Assembly (NCBI RefSeq): GCF_000525875.1
Contig: NZ_AODF01000004.1
Span: 1 to 64,000 of the forward strand
DNA from: Listeria floridensis FSL S10-1187
GTDB taxonomy: Bacteria; Bacillota; Bacilli; Lactobacillales; Listeriaceae
Direction: 5' to 3'
DNA: 64,000 nucleotides
Part shown: positions 47,810 to 57,532 of the stretch, one piece after another
Position numbering within the stretch: the stretch's first letter is position 1
Layout: each line of letters starts with the position of its first letter
Made by a program: the position numbers and the translations under genes
The notes under the pieces: model-generated
The model's input: the letters and a program-made list of their open reading frames with translations, nothing else
Databases searched by the model: none
Told to the model about the DNA's origin: nothing

Positions 47810-48689
47810 TGCCCTCAGGCGACAAGCCGAAGATTTTTGCTTGAATCATGCGTCCCGTCGGCGTCGCCGCCAGTCCTCCCTCTGCTGTTTCTCTTAGACT
47901 GCTTGGCATTTGAAGACCAACGCGGTGCATCGCCTCAATTACTTCATCACACGGGATGCGGCTCTTAATCCCTGCAAGCGCCATATCTGCTGAAATAATA
48001 GCTTGCGACGAACCAAGCGCATTACGTTTCACACAAGGTACTTCAACAAGTCCGGCAACTGGATCACATACTAAACCTAGCATATTTTTCATCGTCATTG
48101 CCATTGCATCAGCTGATTGTTCCGGCGTTCCGCCGGCAGCTTCAACAAGGGCCGCTGAAGCCATTGCGCTTGCTGAACCTACCTCAGCTTGACAACCGCC
48201 TGCCGCTCCGCTGATAAACGCATTGTTTGCCACAACAAAGCCAAATGCGCCGGCTGTAAATAGAAAATTGATCATTTGTTCTTGCGTCAGGTTCAGTCGA
48301 TCTTTGACCGCAAATAAGACGCCGGGAACAACCCCTGCGCTTCCTGCTGTCGGCGTAGCACAAATAACGCCCATTGCCGCATTGACTTCATTCGTTGCGA
48401 TAGCTTTTTGAACAGAACGTAAAAGCACATCGCCCGAAAGAAAATTGCCTTTATCAATATATTCCTGCATTAAGACTGCATCGCCGCCAGTCAGTCCTGT
48501 CGTCGACTCGACACCCGCTTCGCCGTCTTTAATGGCTTGTTCCATCACTTCAAGATTCCGCTCCATCGCTTCGATTACTTCCTCGCGTGACTTTCCGGAA
48601 ACGCTCACTTCGCGTTCAATCATGATTTCTGAGATTGGTTTATTTTCGCGATTTGCGATATCCACTAATTCTGCGACCGTACGAAACAT
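47799..48689 (-). CDS. sdaAA: L-serine dehydratase, alpha subunit
   Basis: This 296-aa subunit of the iron-sulfur L-serine dehydratase converts serine to pyruvate and ammonia. Conserved cysteine segments are ICATPTAGSAG near 115 and CDPVAGLVEVPCVKRN near 205, which hold the 4Fe-4S cluster. The ATG at 48689 follows AGGAG at about 11 bases. It lies 18 bases after the beta subunit gene. Confidence 0.95.
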   Translation of the reverse strand: MFRTVAELVDIANRENKPISEIMIEREVSVSGKSREEVIEAMERNLEVMEQAIKDGEAGVESTTGLTGGDAVLMQEYIDKGNFLSGDVLLRSVQKAIATNEVNAAMGVICATPTAGSAGVVPGVLFAVKDRLNLTQEQMINFLFTAGAFGFVVANNAFISGAAGGCQAEVGSASAMASAALVEAAGGTPEQSADAMAMTMKNMLGLVCDPVAGLVEVPCVKRNALGSSQAIISADMALAGIKSRIPCDEVIEAMHRVGLQMPSSLRETAEGGLAATPTGRMIQAKIFGLSPEGIGE

Positions 48690-48707
48690 AACTTTCACAC
48701 TCCTAAA

Positions 48708-49370
48708 TTAAATAATTATACTGGCTACTTGGAAAACACCTTTTAATTTTGCAATTCCATCAAGGAGACTTTGATCAACAGGCTGATCTACTTCGATCAC
48801 CATTAGGGCATCATCGCCTTTTACTTTTCGCGAAACTTTCATCGCACCGATATTAATCTCATGATCGGCAATAATGCGCGTCGTATTCGCAATCACCCCG
48901 AACTTATCTTCATGAAGAATAAGTAGCGCCGGCGCCGTCCCTGTAAATTCAAGTTCAAATTCATTCAAGCGGATAATTTCCACTTTGCCGCCGCCAATTG
49001 AAGCACCAACAAGCGTCATTTGCTTCATGCCGTTTTTCAGCACAAGCTTAACCGTATTCGGATGAGGAGCTTCCTCCGTTTCTTCGATGAATTGAATGTG
49101 CATGCCCCAATCCTCTGCAAGCTTAGGTGAATCTTTCATTCGTGGATCATCCGGTTCAAAACCAAGCAAACCCCCGATGAGGGCAACATCTGTGCCGTGA
49201 CCTTTATACGTTTTTGCAAATGAGCCGTACAAATGAATGTCCACTTGCGCAGGCTGTTCGTTAAAAACACTTCTTGCAATCGCTCCAATACGGCTTGCTC
49301 CCGCCGTATGGGAACTTGAAGGACCAATCATTACCGGCCCGATAACATCGAACACACTATTAAACTTCAT
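48708..49370 (-). CDS. sdaAB: L-serine dehydratase, beta subunit
   Basis: This 220-aa subunit begins with VFDVIGPVMIGPSSSHTAGA, the serine-dehydratase beta signature. It ends with an ACT domain (about 145-218; GVIANTTRIIADHEINIGAMKV) that probably senses serine. The ATG at 49370 follows AAAGGA. Confidence 0.95.
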   Translation of the reverse strand: MKFNSVFDVIGPVMIGPSSSHTAGASRIGAIARSVFNEQPAQVDIHLYGSFAKTYKGHGTDVALIGGLLGFEPDDPRMKDSPKLAEDWGMHIQFIEETEEAPHPNTVKLVLKNGMKQMTLVGASIGGGKVEIIRLNEFELEFTGTAPALLILHEDKFGVIANTTRIIADHEINIGAMKVSRKVKGDDALMVIEVDQPVDQSLLDGIAKLKGVFQVASIII

Positions 49371-49408
49371 CTGAAACATCCTTTCCCCGTCATCGTTTGA
49401 CGATTTTG

Positions 49409-51073
49409 TTATTCAACAGAAAAAATGTATGGATAAACCGGCTGACCGCCGTCATGCACTTCAAATTCCACATCAGGGAATTCATCAGTAAGAGCATCCA
49501 CAAGCTCTTCTGCCGTTTCGGGCGTTGCGCCTTCCCCGAAAATTAGCGTCACAATTTCACTGTCTTCATCAAGCATCGCTTGGAGCGTATCCAGCGCCGT
49601 AGCTTTGAGTGTCTTTTCACTATATTTGATTTTCCCTTGGATCATCCCAATAAAATCATCCTTATGAATTTCAACACCTTCAACAGTAGTATCCCGAACA
49701 GCCGTCGTCACAGAACCACTTTTCACTTCATCAATAACCTGTGTCATTGCCCCGACGTTCTCAGAGAAATCAGCACGTGGTTGATACGCAAGCAGTGCCG
49801 CAAGCCCTTCTGGAATCGTCTTCGTCGGAATCACTTGAACACTTTCCTCACCAAGCACAGCCGCCGCTTGCTCAGCTGCCATCAAAATGTTTTTATTGTT
49901 CGGCAAAACAAAAACTTGCTCCGCATTTGCCGATTCTATTGCTTTTACAATATCCTCCGTACTCGGATTCATCGTTTGACCGCCAGAAAGCACGACCGTC
50001 GCTCCGACACTTAAGAACAATTCTTTGATACCTGCTCCGGCCGAAACCGTCACAATCCCGAATGGAACTTTCTCTTTTGGTGCCGCTTGTTCCTCCGGTT
50101 CGGATACAATTGCATCGTGCTGTTCGCGCATATTTTCAACCTTCATCTTAATCAAGCTGCCGAATTCCTGTCCGTAATTGAAAACATCACCTGGATGCTC
50201 TGTGTGGACGTGTACTTTAGCCACTTCATCATCAGAAACAACTAAAAGCGAATCCCCCATCGTACTTAAGTGATTGCGGAATTCAGTTTCGTCAAAGGCT
50301 TTTTGGCCGGGCTTATTCTCATTAATTCGCACCATAATCTCCGTGCAGTACCCATAAACAATGTCTTCTGTCGACATAAAGTCCTGCACATGGCGGTGGT
50401 GCTCCGCGCTCACAAGCTCGCTCATCGAAAGCATATAGTCAGGAATTTCCATGTTACCCGTTAGGACGCCATAGAATCCTTCATAAATAATAATCAATCC
50501 TTGACCGCCGCTATCGACTACACCTACTTCTTTTAGTACAGGAAGCTGCTCTGGGGTTTTTTCAAGCGCTTCTTTCCCCTTAGCAAGAATGTCCTTCATA
50601 ACCGCCTCGATCGTTGCATCTTCTCGGCTTGCTGCTTCAATCCCAGCTTTTGCTGCTTCACGCGCAACCGTCAAAATCGTTCCTTCAACAGGTTTCATTA
50701 CAGCCTTATACGCCGTCTCAACGCCCTTAACAAATCCGCCGGCAAAGTCAACTGGTGAAAGTCTTTCTTTTCCTTCAACTGCTTTTGCGAAACCGCGGAA
50801 TAGCTGCGACAAAATAACCCCTGAATTACCACGAGCTCCCATTAAAAGACCCTTTGCCAGATTTGCACTTACTGCGCCAGCATTTGCCGTTTCGTGCGTC
50901 TTAACCTCTTTCGCACCACTTGTCATGGATAAATTCATGTTCGTCCCAGTGTCGCCGTCAGGAACAGGGAAAACATTCAGCGAATCTACAAAGTCAGCAT
51001 TTTTGGTTAAATTTTCCGCGCCGAGCGCAATCATTTTTGCCCATTTTTCTCCGTCTAACTGATAAGTATCCAA
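49409..51073 (-). CDS. fakA: Fatty acid kinase catalytic subunit FakA (YloV; DAK1/DegV-like)
   Basis: This 554-aa protein has an N-terminal DhaL-type kinase domain (FPVPDGDTGTNMNLSM near 32, GARGNSGVILSQLFRG near 78), a middle part, and a C-terminal domain with LPNNKNILMAAEQA. With a FakB partner it phosphorylates exogenous fatty acids for PlsY/PlsX. FakB is not in the window. It is coupled to yloU upstream. Confidence 0.92.
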   Translation of the reverse strand: MDTYQLDGEKWAKMIALGAENLTKNADFVDSLNVFPVPDGDTGTNMNLSMTSGAKEVKTHETANAGAVSANLAKGLLMGARGNSGVILSQLFRGFAKAVEGKERLSPVDFAGGFVKGVETAYKAVMKPVEGTILTVAREAAKAGIEAASREDATIEAVMKDILAKGKEALEKTPEQLPVLKEVGVVDSGGQGLIIIYEGFYGVLTGNMEIPDYMLSMSELVSAEHHRHVQDFMSTEDIVYGYCTEIMVRINENKPGQKAFDETEFRNHLSTMGDSLLVVSDDEVAKVHVHTEHPGDVFNYGQEFGSLIKMKVENMREQHDAIVSEPEEQAAPKEKVPFGIVTVSAGAGIKELFLSVGATVVLSGGQTMNPSTEDIVKAIESANAEQVFVLPNNKNILMAAEQAAAVLGEESVQVIPTKTIPEGLAALLAYQPRADFSENVGAMTQVIDEVKSGSVTTAVRDTTVEGVEIHKDDFIGMIQGKIKYSEKTLKATALDTLQAMLDEDSEIVTLIFGEGATPETAEELVDALTDEFPDVEFEVHDGGQPVYPYIFSVE

Positions 51074-51087
51074 CTTTAGAATCCCCC

Positions 51088-51453
51088 TTAATCTTCGTCC
51101 AAGACTTTGACACCTTGAACAAAGATATTTACAGAGTCGACTGTAAGTCCAAGTGTTTTTTCAAGTGTATATTTAACACGTTCTTGCACATTATGCGCCA
51201 CTTCGGAAATTTTCGTACCGAATCGAACAATAATATACATATCGATGTGAAGACCAGAGCCTTCTTTTCTAACAATAACGCCCTTTGTATAATTTTCACG
51301 ACCGAGAATCTCCGTTAAGCCATCGCGAATTTGATGACGACTTGCCATTCCGACAATCCCGAAGTTCTCTTCAGCAGCACCGCCTGCAATCGTTGCAATG
51401 ACTTCGTCTGTGATTGCTACCGTGCCGAGTTTTGTTTCTATTTCAAGTGACAT
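51088..51453 (-). CDS. yloU: Asp23/Gls24 family envelope-stress protein (YloU)
   Basis: This 121-aa protein carries the Asp23 pattern LGTVAITDEVIATIAGGAAEE (partly shown) and VDMYIIVRFGTKISEVAHNVQ-like segments. Members are membrane-associated and alkaline or envelope-stress related. The ATG at 51453 follows AAGGAGG; the longer frame is not used. It is divergent from rpmB and first in an operon with fakA. Confidence 0.92.
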   Translation of the reverse strand: MSLEIETKLGTVAITDEVIATIAGGAAEENFGIVGMASRHQIRDGLTEILGRENYTKGVIVRKEGSGLHIDMYIIVRFGTKISEVAHNVQERVKYTLEKTLGLTVDSVNIFVQGVKVLDED

Positions 51454-51636
51454 GATATTTCCTCCTTGAAACCAGTTATTCAACTGATCTAGTTTGCTCA
51501 TTTAAGCATTAACTTTTCTCGTTCGCATCTATTTTACTATATTCGCGAAACGATTGAAAGCCCATCTTCTTGAACCCGCAACAAAGCGCACTTTGCTGTC
51601 AAGTAAAAAATCTTTGCAGCATTTCCGCATAAGGAC

Positions 51637-51665
51637 TTGCAAGAAAGTCATTTGTATGATAAATT
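51637..51665 (+). promoter_or_regulatory. rpmB promoter
   Basis: TTGCAA (51637-51642), 17 bases, TAAATT (51660-51665), about 90 bases before rpmB. The leader then has an imperfect hairpin around 51690-51726. Confidence 0.6.
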
Positions 51666-51752
51666 ATTCTAGTGTATGAAATTAACTGACGAGATGCTCT
51701 TCAGATTTTTATCCGAAACATCTTGAGAAGTTTGGTATAAGGAGGGGTTATA

Positions 51753-51941
51753 ATGGCTAAAGAATGTGTGATTACAGGTCGTAAATCTCGTTCTGGCAAC
51801 CGTCGTTCCCACGCGATGAATTCAAGCAAACGTACTTGGAAAGCGAACTTACAAAAAGTGCGCATCTTAGTAAACGGTAAACCTAAGAAAGTTTGGGTAT
51901 CTACTCGTGCGCTTAAATCTGGAAAAGTAGAACGTGTTTAA
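51753..51941 (+). CDS. rpmB: 50S ribosomal protein L28
   Basis: This 62-aa basic protein starts [21 protein letters not shown], the L28 signature (shown in part). It is the only plus-strand housekeeping gene in this half of the window. A strong AAGGAGGGG site precedes it. Confidence 0.98.
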   Translation: MAKECVITGRKSRSGNRRSHAMNSSKRTWKANLQKVRILVNGKPKKVWVSTRALKSGKVERV

Positions 51942-51963
51942 TCTTAATCAGAGAAGCAGAAAT

Positions 51964-51992
51964 GCAGTGAAAACATTCACTGCATTTTTTCT
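51964..51992 (+). terminator. Terminator of rpmB
   Basis: Perfect stem AATGCAGTGA / TCACTGCATT with a six-base loop, followed by a T run. Confidence 0.9.
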
Positions 51993-52014
51993 TTGTCCAA
52001 AAATACTCGCAAAC

Positions 52015-52060
52015 AAAAAACCGCAAAAGCTAGACTAAAAATCCAACTTCTGCGGGTCAT
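52015..52060 (-). terminator. Terminator of the thiN/125-aa membrane gene transcript
   Basis: On the minus strand, CCGCAGAAGTT pairs with AGCTTTTGCGG (two non-Watson-Crick positions), followed by six T. Confidence 0.7.
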
Positions 52061-52084
52061 CTCGCTTCGCATGTTCGCTTCAAC

Positions 52085-52462
52085 CTAGTTTTTCTTTTCC
52101 GTTTCAGCATTTTCCTGCCGCGCATCAATTTCCGCAGCCTTACCAAGAATTCCACAGATTACCATAAACATTCCGGCAAAAATATGCACGAAAATGAAAG
52201 CTGGGATACCGCTTACGAAAATAATCGGAATGGCGATCTTAAACTTTTTCTTGACTAAAAAAGAATAGCCGACTACAAAGCTGATAATAAAAATTAAACT
52301 TGCCACCGTCATAATCATGATTGGTGTTTTTAAGTTGTCGGAGTACTGAAATGAAAAAGCATTACGCGTTGTAAAAACTTGGACAACCAAACTAAACAAA
52401 ATGGCAATCCCACCTGTAATTAATGACCAATTATATTTGCTTTTAAAAAGTTCCAAAAACAC
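52085..52462 (-). CDS. Small membrane protein of unknown function
   Basis: This 125-aa protein has three or four predicted membrane segments (LITGGIAILFSLVVQVF, IMTVASLIFIISFVVGYSFL, IPIIFVSGIPAFIFVHIFAG) and a charged C-terminal tail. I recognise no family. It is the last gene of the transcript after thiN, seven bases beyond its stop. Confidence 0.8.
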   Translation of the reverse strand: MFLELFKSKYNWSLITGGIAILFSLVVQVFTTRNAFSFQYSDNLKTPIMIMTVASLIFIISFVVGYSFLVKKKFKIAIPIIFVSGIPAFIFVHIFAGMFMVICGILGKAAEIDARQENAETEKKN

Positions 52463-52469
52463 CGCTCCT

Positions 52470-53114
52470 TTAATCTTTGCTTTGAATCATCAAAATGAGT
52501 CCTGTTTCAAATGTAAATCGACCTTGCACGCCAAGAAATTCATTGCTTGAAAGTGCTCGTCCAAACGGAAAAGAGGCCTCGTGAAGCGGATATTTAAATC
52601 CTTCGAGCGTAAGACCTGCCACATTCCCCATCGTGATAAATGCCGCGTATTCCATTTCCGCTTGCTTCTTGACATGGTAGCTACCCGGCAGATACATTTT
52701 CATCCAGTTAGAAACGTCTACAAGCTCAACAAGTGGAACCGCCGACTCAAACTCTGGCTTCGTGAGCATCATCAAATTTGCAAGCAAATGATCCATCCGG
52801 CCGCCTGTTGCACCAAAAATCCGAATCAAATCCGGCTTTTTTTCCATCGCGAACAAAAGTCCGATTTCCGTATCCGTCAAATCTTTTTCAGCTGGAAACT
52901 CGCTCACATCAGCGACATGCTCTTTAAGAGACGCAAGCTCTGACTCAGAAAGCGAATCAAAATCCCCCATCGCCTTAATCATCGGGATACCGCGCTCAAG
53001 CAAGTATTTCGCACCGCCGTCAACACCGATCCAGTCCGCTCCGGAACTCGTATATGGCGAAAGATCTGGTAGCTCGCTTTCAGGTCCTCCCACCATGATA
53101 TGTATCGTCTTCAA
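52470..53114 (-). CDS. thiN: Thiamine pyrophosphokinase
   Basis: This 214-aa enzyme transfers pyrophosphate from ATP to thiamine. It shows SSGADWIGVDGGAKYLLERG near 23, KAMGDFDSLSESEL near 48 and FGATGGRMDHLLANL near 95. The length and order (rpe-thiN) match B. subtilis yloS. Confidence 0.94.
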   Translation of the reverse strand: MKTIHIMVGGPESELPDLSPYTSSGADWIGVDGGAKYLLERGIPMIKAMGDFDSLSESELASLKEHVADVSEFPAEKDLTDTEIGLLFAMEKKPDLIRIFGATGGRMDHLLANLMMLTKPEFESAVPLVELVDVSNWMKMYLPGSYHVKKQAEMEYAAFITMGNVAGLTLEGFKYPLHEASFPFGRALSSNEFLGVQGRFTFETGLILMIQSKD

Positions 53115-53168
53115 ATTTCCAACCCCTTTTTGGCAAAAGAAGCCGCATTATGCTGCTTCTTTCTACCC

Positions 53169-53825
53169 TTATTCCCCAACAATTTGACGCAGCTTATCAA
53201 TCGGTATCATGCGGTCGGGATTTCCATAAATGTAGCTACCCGCAACGAAAATATCCGCACCCGCATCAAGGCACTGCTTCGCGGTTACATCGTTAACTCC
53301 GCCGTCCACTTCAATCGCAATCGAATACCCTTTTTCAGCACAATACGCTTTAAATGCCGTAATCTTATTCAAGACTTCTGGAATAAATTTTTGACCGCCA
53401 AACCCGGGATTAACCGTCATGAACAGCACCATATCCAGTTCATCTAACACATGATACAACGTGTCAATCGGCGTTGCAGGATTTAACACCGCGGCCGCCT
53501 TTACATCAAACGAGCGGATATGCTGCAGCGTGCGGTGAAGGTGCGGACACGTTTCTACATGAACCGAAATAATATCCGCACCAGCTTTCGCAAACTGCGG
53601 AATATACGCATCCGGATTTTCAATCATCAGATGGACATCAAGCGGGAGTTTTGTCCGTGGTCGAATGGCTTTTACAACATCCGGCCCGAACGTGATATTC
53701 GGAACAAAATGACCGTCCATCACATCGACATGAAGGTAATCTGCTCCAAGTGCTTCTACTTCTTTAATGTCGCGTTCCAAATTAGCAAAGTCAGCGCTTA
53801 AAATTGAAGGTGCAATTTTTCCCAT
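53169..53825 (-). CDS. rpe: Ribulose-phosphate 3-epimerase
   Basis: This 218-aa TIM-barrel enzyme of the pentose phosphate pathway has APSILSADFANLERD at the start, HVDVMDGHFVPNITFG near 33, the VNPGFGGQKFIPEVL loop near 138 and EVDGGVND near 172. It follows rsgA directly. Confidence 0.97.
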   Translation of the reverse strand: MGKIAPSILSADFANLERDIKEVEALGADYLHVDVMDGHFVPNITFGPDVVKAIRPRTKLPLDVHLMIENPDAYIPQFAKAGADIISVHVETCPHLHRTLQHIRSFDVKAAAVLNPATPIDTLYHVLDELDMVLFMTVNPGFGGQKFIPEVLNKITAFKAYCAEKGYSIAIEVDGGVNDVTAKQCLDAGADIFVAGSYIYGNPDRMIPIDKLRQIVGE

Positions 53826-53827
53826 TT

Positions 53828-54706
53828 TTAATACCTCGGCTTTCTCGATTTTAGTTCTGTTAAAATTTGGAGATAATCTTCGTAACGAAAGACAGCAATT
53901 TCATTCTCCGCTACCGCCGTTTTGACCGCACAAGCAGGTTCATTTTCATGCAGACAGCCGCGGAACTTGCAGCCACTCCGACGATCTTCAATTTCTGGAA
54001 AACAGAATTGCAGCTTCTCCGGTTCCAAATCCGTCCATTCAATTGAACTGAAACCGGGTGTATCTACAATAAATCCATCACCGATCGGCAGAAGTTCGAC
54101 ATGTCGCGTCGTATGTTTCCCTCTGCCGAGCGCATTTGAGATTTCACCTGTCGAAAGCGTCAAATCCGGATTGAGCCGGTTTAACAGCGTAGATTTCCCT
54201 ACTCCTGACTGACCGGCGATAACCGCAACACGGTCTTTCACAAGGCTGATAAGCGCCGTCCGGTCTACTTCATCATTCGCAAGAAACACTTCATAGCCGA
54301 CAGCCTGATATACTTCCGTTGCAGCTTCAACCGCCGCTTTTTCAGCTTCGCTCGCAATATCCAATTTGCTGATACAAATAATAGGTGTGATATCTTCTTT
54401 TTCAATTGCAACGAGAAACCGATCCGCCAAGTTGGTTGAAAAACCGGGTTCCGTTGCCGAAAATACAAGAATGGCAATGTCGATATTAGCGACCGGAGGA
54501 CGTACAAGTTCGTTTTCTCGCGGTAAAATTTCAAGAATATAGCCATCTGTCTCATTATCTGCTTGAAAAACCACATCATCACCGACAAGCGGCGTCAGTT
54601 TACGCTTTCTAAAATTGCCACGCGCCCGTGTTTGATAAGTTTTTCCTTCACTATAGACATAATAAAATCCGCTGAGAGCTTTAATAATTTGACCTTCCAG
54701 AGCCAT
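53828..54706 (-). CDS. rsgA: Ribosome small-subunit GTPase RsgA
   Basis: This 292-aa, circularly permuted GTPase acts in late 30S assembly. It has an OB fold (IIKALSGFYYV), CISKLDIA (G4), GQSGVGKSTLLNRL (G1 after G4), DTPGFSS (G3), and a zinc-binding C-terminus with CKFRGCLHENEPAC. The ATG at 54706 is preceded by AAAGGAGG at short spacing. It lies 20 bases after the kinase gene. Confidence 0.96.
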   Translation of the reverse strand: MALEGQIIKALSGFYYVYSEGKTYQTRARGNFRKRKLTPLVGDDVVFQADNETDGYILEILPRENELVRPPVANIDIAILVFSATEPGFSTNLADRFLVAIEKEDITPIICISKLDIASEAEKAAVEAATEVYQAVGYEVFLANDEVDRTALISLVKDRVAVIAGQSGVGKSTLLNRLNPDLTLSTGEISNALGRGKHTTRHVELLPIGDGFIVDTPGFSSIEWTDLEPEKLQFCFPEIEDRRSGCKFRGCLHENEPACAVKTAVAENEIAVFRYEDYLQILTELKSRKPRY

Positions 54707-54726
54707 TACCTCCTTTACGCATATAA

Positions 54727-56760
54727 TCAACCAGGATAATCTACATTTCCTTCATCCACAGTTTCACCGTCGCGCATTACTTTATAAGCCGCCTTTGAAC
54801 CTTCTTCAACTTCAAACGTAAGGGTTACATTCGTATTTTTAGTAATATCCATTTCGCGATAAGGCGATGACATGCTGTGGTTTTTATCTTCAATATAAAT
54901 CACGATATGCTGAGGAGTTGGCGTAGTATTTTCATCCGCCGCGTCTTCATTCCCCGTATCCGCTGTATTGTCTTTGGTGTCGTCAAATGGAATTGTCAAC
55001 GTCCGCGTTACCTTTTTCACTTCTTTTTCTTTTGGCCCGCGAGAAAGAACAACTTGAATGGTGTCTCCGGCATTAATGCTCGCGCCAGAACCTGGGCTTT
55101 GCGAAATTACTTGGCCCTTTTCAACCGTATCCGAGTATTCCTCGCTCGTTTTAATCGTGATTCCGGTTGATGCCGCGTAATCATCCAGTGCACGCTGATT
55201 ATAACCGCTCAAATCCTTTAGCGTCATTGGTTCTTTACCTTTGCTGACCGTAAACATAACATTCGTTTCCTTTGCAATCACTTCCGCACCTGCCGCCGGA
55301 TCTTGCGAAATAATCATGCCTGCCTCAACCGTATCGCTGTACTCCTCTTTCTGATCGACTGACTTAAAGCCTTGTTCTGAGAGCTTCGCCTTGGCATCAT
55401 CGTAATCTTTATCTGAAAAATCTTCCATCGAAATTTTCTTTGAACCAATACTGATATAAAGTGTGACCTTCGTTCCTTTTATTTTCATCTCGCCCGCTTC
55501 CGGATTTGACTTAATAACACGGCCTTCCTTTACTGTATCACTGTTCTTCTCGACCGTTTTCCCAATCGTAAATCCTTCACGCTGAAGGAGCGACATAGCC
55601 GCCGCTTCCGTCTTGCCTGCGAGATCCGGTATCTCCACTTCATCTGGTTCGCGTCCAAGCGCCCATAAAGTCGTAATTAATCCAGCAAACAGCAAAATAA
55701 TCACCAGTACAATCCAAAAAACCTTCTTCTTTTTGCTCTTGTTTTTCTTTTTGCCCTGTTCTGTTCCTTTTTTCGCATCCTCTTTCGGCTTTTTTTCCTC
55801 AGCCGGAGTCTTATCCGATTCGCGCTCCGGGACAACTGTTTCATCTAAATTCCGAATCGCATCCTTCGCTAGAACAATCGGAATTGTCTTTGTATCGCCA
55901 TCATCCGCTTTAATCATATATTTCGGTTCATTTAATCGCTCTGGATCAAGACATGTTCTAAGATCTTCTTCCATTTCTTCAACCGACTGATAGCGAGCAA
56001 ACGGGTCTTTCGCTGTTGCTTTGATAATAATATTTTCTAGGCTTTGCGGTATCGCCGGATTCGCTTCCCGAACTGACGGCATCTTCGCCTGCAAATGTTT
56101 GATGGCAATTGAAACAGCAGATTCTCCGTCATAAGGTACTTCACCGCTCAAAAGTTCATATAGCACGATACCAAGCGAATAGATATCCGATTTTTGCGTC
56201 GCCATTCCGCCGCGCGCTTGTTCAGGAGATAAATAATGAACAGAGCCAAGCAAAGAGTTAGTTTGCGTAATCGAAGTTTCCGAAAGCGCCATTGCAATTC
56301 CGAAGTCCGTGATCTTCACAACACCTTTACGGTCAATCAAAATATTCTGCGGTTTGATGTCGCGATGGATGATATGATGCTGATGCGCGGCTGAAACCGC
56401 CGAAACAATTTGGCGCATAATATCAACTGCTTTATCAAACGGAATCGGATGATTTTCTTGGATATACTGTTTCAAATCCATGCCGTCAACATGTTCCATT
56501 ACAATATAATGCAAGTCATTTTCTTCACCGACATCATAAATGCTGACAATATTCGGGTGATCTAAACTTGTTGCCGATTGTGCTTCGCGCTGAAAACGTC
56601 GAATCAAATTGCTTTCATCTGCGAGGTCAATTCTAAGAATCTTAACCGCTACGTCGCGATTCAAAATCATATCGTGCGCGAGAAAGACATTTGCCATTCC
56701 ACCGCCGCCAATCGGGCTTAAAATTTTATAGCGTCCGCTAAGACGTTTTCCGATCATCAT
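54727..56760 (-). CDS. prkC: Membrane Ser/Thr kinase with PASTA domains
   Basis: This 677-aa receptor kinase has a kinase domain at 10-270 with GGGGMANVFLAHD, VAVKILR, HRDIKPQNILID and DFGIAMAL. A lysine-rich juxtamembrane stretch leads to one membrane helix near 350 (VFWIVLVIILLFAGLITTLW). Three PASTA repeats (about 370-575) and a C-terminal beta-like domain lie outside the cell. It senses muropeptides or lipid II and controls wall metabolism and antibiotic tolerance. The start overlaps the stp stop (ATGA). Confidence 0.96.
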   Translation of the reverse strand: MMIGKRLSGRYKILSPIGGGGMANVFLAHDMILNRDVAVKILRIDLADESNLIRRFQREAQSATSLDHPNIVSIYDVGEENDLHYIVMEHVDGMDLKQYIQENHPIPFDKAVDIMRQIVSAVSAAHQHHIIHRDIKPQNILIDRKGVVKITDFGIAMALSETSITQTNSLLGSVHYLSPEQARGGMATQKSDIYSLGIVLYELLSGEVPYDGESAVSIAIKHLQAKMPSVREANPAIPQSLENIIIKATAKDPFARYQSVEEMEEDLRTCLDPERLNEPKYMIKADDGDTKTIPIVLAKDAIRNLDETVVPERESDKTPAEEKKPKEDAKKGTEQGKKKNKSKKKKVFWIVLVIILLFAGLITTLWALGREPDEVEIPDLAGKTEAAAMSLLQREGFTIGKTVEKNSDTVKEGRVIKSNPEAGEMKIKGTKVTLYISIGSKKISMEDFSDKDYDDAKAKLSEQGFKSVDQKEEYSDTVEAGMIISQDPAAGAEVIAKETNVMFTVSKGKEPMTLKDLSGYNQRALDDYAASTGITIKTSEEYSDTVEKGQVISQSPGSGASINAGDTIQVVLSRGPKEKEVKKVTRTLTIPFDDTKDNTADTGNEDAADENTTPTPQHIVIYIEDKNHSMSSPYREMDITKNTNVTLTFEVEEGSKAAYKVMRDGETVDEGNVDYPG

Positions 56761-57512
56761 TTGGACGTTCCTCCTTCTTGCAGATTTCTTGTAAGGAGAA
56801 GAACCGTAATGTTATCTTTGCCCCCATTGGCATTTGCCTTCGTAATAAACGAATCCGCTTTTTCCGCGAGTGTCCGTTCACTTAAAAGCGTCTGCTTAAT
56901 TTCTTCTTCTGAAATCATATTGCTCAAGCCATCGGAACATAAAAGCAAAATGTCCGTTGCTTCAAATGGTACCGTAAAAGTATCTGTGTCAACGGTTCCT
57001 TCCACACCAAGCGCCCGAAGCAGAATATTTTTTCGGGGATGGTTTTCAGCATCCTCTTTTGAAATTTCACCTTTTCGCAAAAGCTCATTCACAAGAGAAT
57101 GATCTTCCGTTACTTGCTTCAGTTCTTTTCCATTCAGCAGGTAGCCTCTGCTGTCGCCTACATTCGCGATGATAACTTGGCTTCTTGTGAAAACTGCTGC
57201 AACGAGCGTTGTTCCCATTCCTTTTAAACCAGATTCTTCACCAGCATAAGCTACGATTTCCCGATTGATCTTTTGAATCGTTTCGCGAAACCATGCTTCT
57301 ACATCTGGCGCATATAAAAATTCATTCGTTTCTTGCCATGCCTCGCTTAAGAGCCGAACGGCCATTTCAGAAGCCACATCTCCAGCTCTGTGACCGCCCA
57401 TTCCGTCAGCAACAATAACAATCGGGTTGCCCGTTTTATTTTCGAATACTCCGCCGTTGTCTTCATTATGATGTCTGATTCTTCCTCTGTCGGTTCTAAA
57501 TTCTACGTGCAT
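56757..57512 (-). CDS. stp: PP2C-type Ser/Thr protein phosphatase
   Basis: This 251-aa metal-dependent phosphatase shows TDRGRIRHHNEDN at the start, VADGMGGHRAGDVASEMA near 36, NVGDSRGYLLNG near 118, LLLCSDGLSNMI near 188 and GGKDNITVLLL near 225. It reverses the adjacent PASTA kinase. The ATG at 57512 is chosen because a GGAG site is upstream. Confidence 0.95.
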   Translation of the reverse strand: MHVEFRTDRGRIRHHNEDNGGVFENKTGNPIVIVADGMGGHRAGDVASEMAVRLLSEAWQETNEFLYAPDVEAWFRETIQKINREIVAYAGEESGLKGMGTTLVAAVFTRSQVIIANVGDSRGYLLNGKELKQVTEDHSLVNELLRKGEISKEDAENHPRKNILLRALGVEGTVDTDTFTVPFEATDILLLCSDGLSNMISEEEIKQTLLSERTLAEKADSFITKANANGGKDNITVLLLTRNLQEGGTSK

Positions 57513-57532
57513 AATCCGCTTTCTCTCCAATC

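Noticed and set aside
51541-51752. Riboswitch upstream of rpmB
   Set aside because: Only an ordinary promoter and one imperfect hairpin are visible; no conserved aptamer pattern recognised.
53100-54000. TPP riboswitch linked to thiN
   Set aside because: thiN lies inside the prkC-rsgA-rpe-thiN transcript; no aptamer-like sequence is present in the short gaps.
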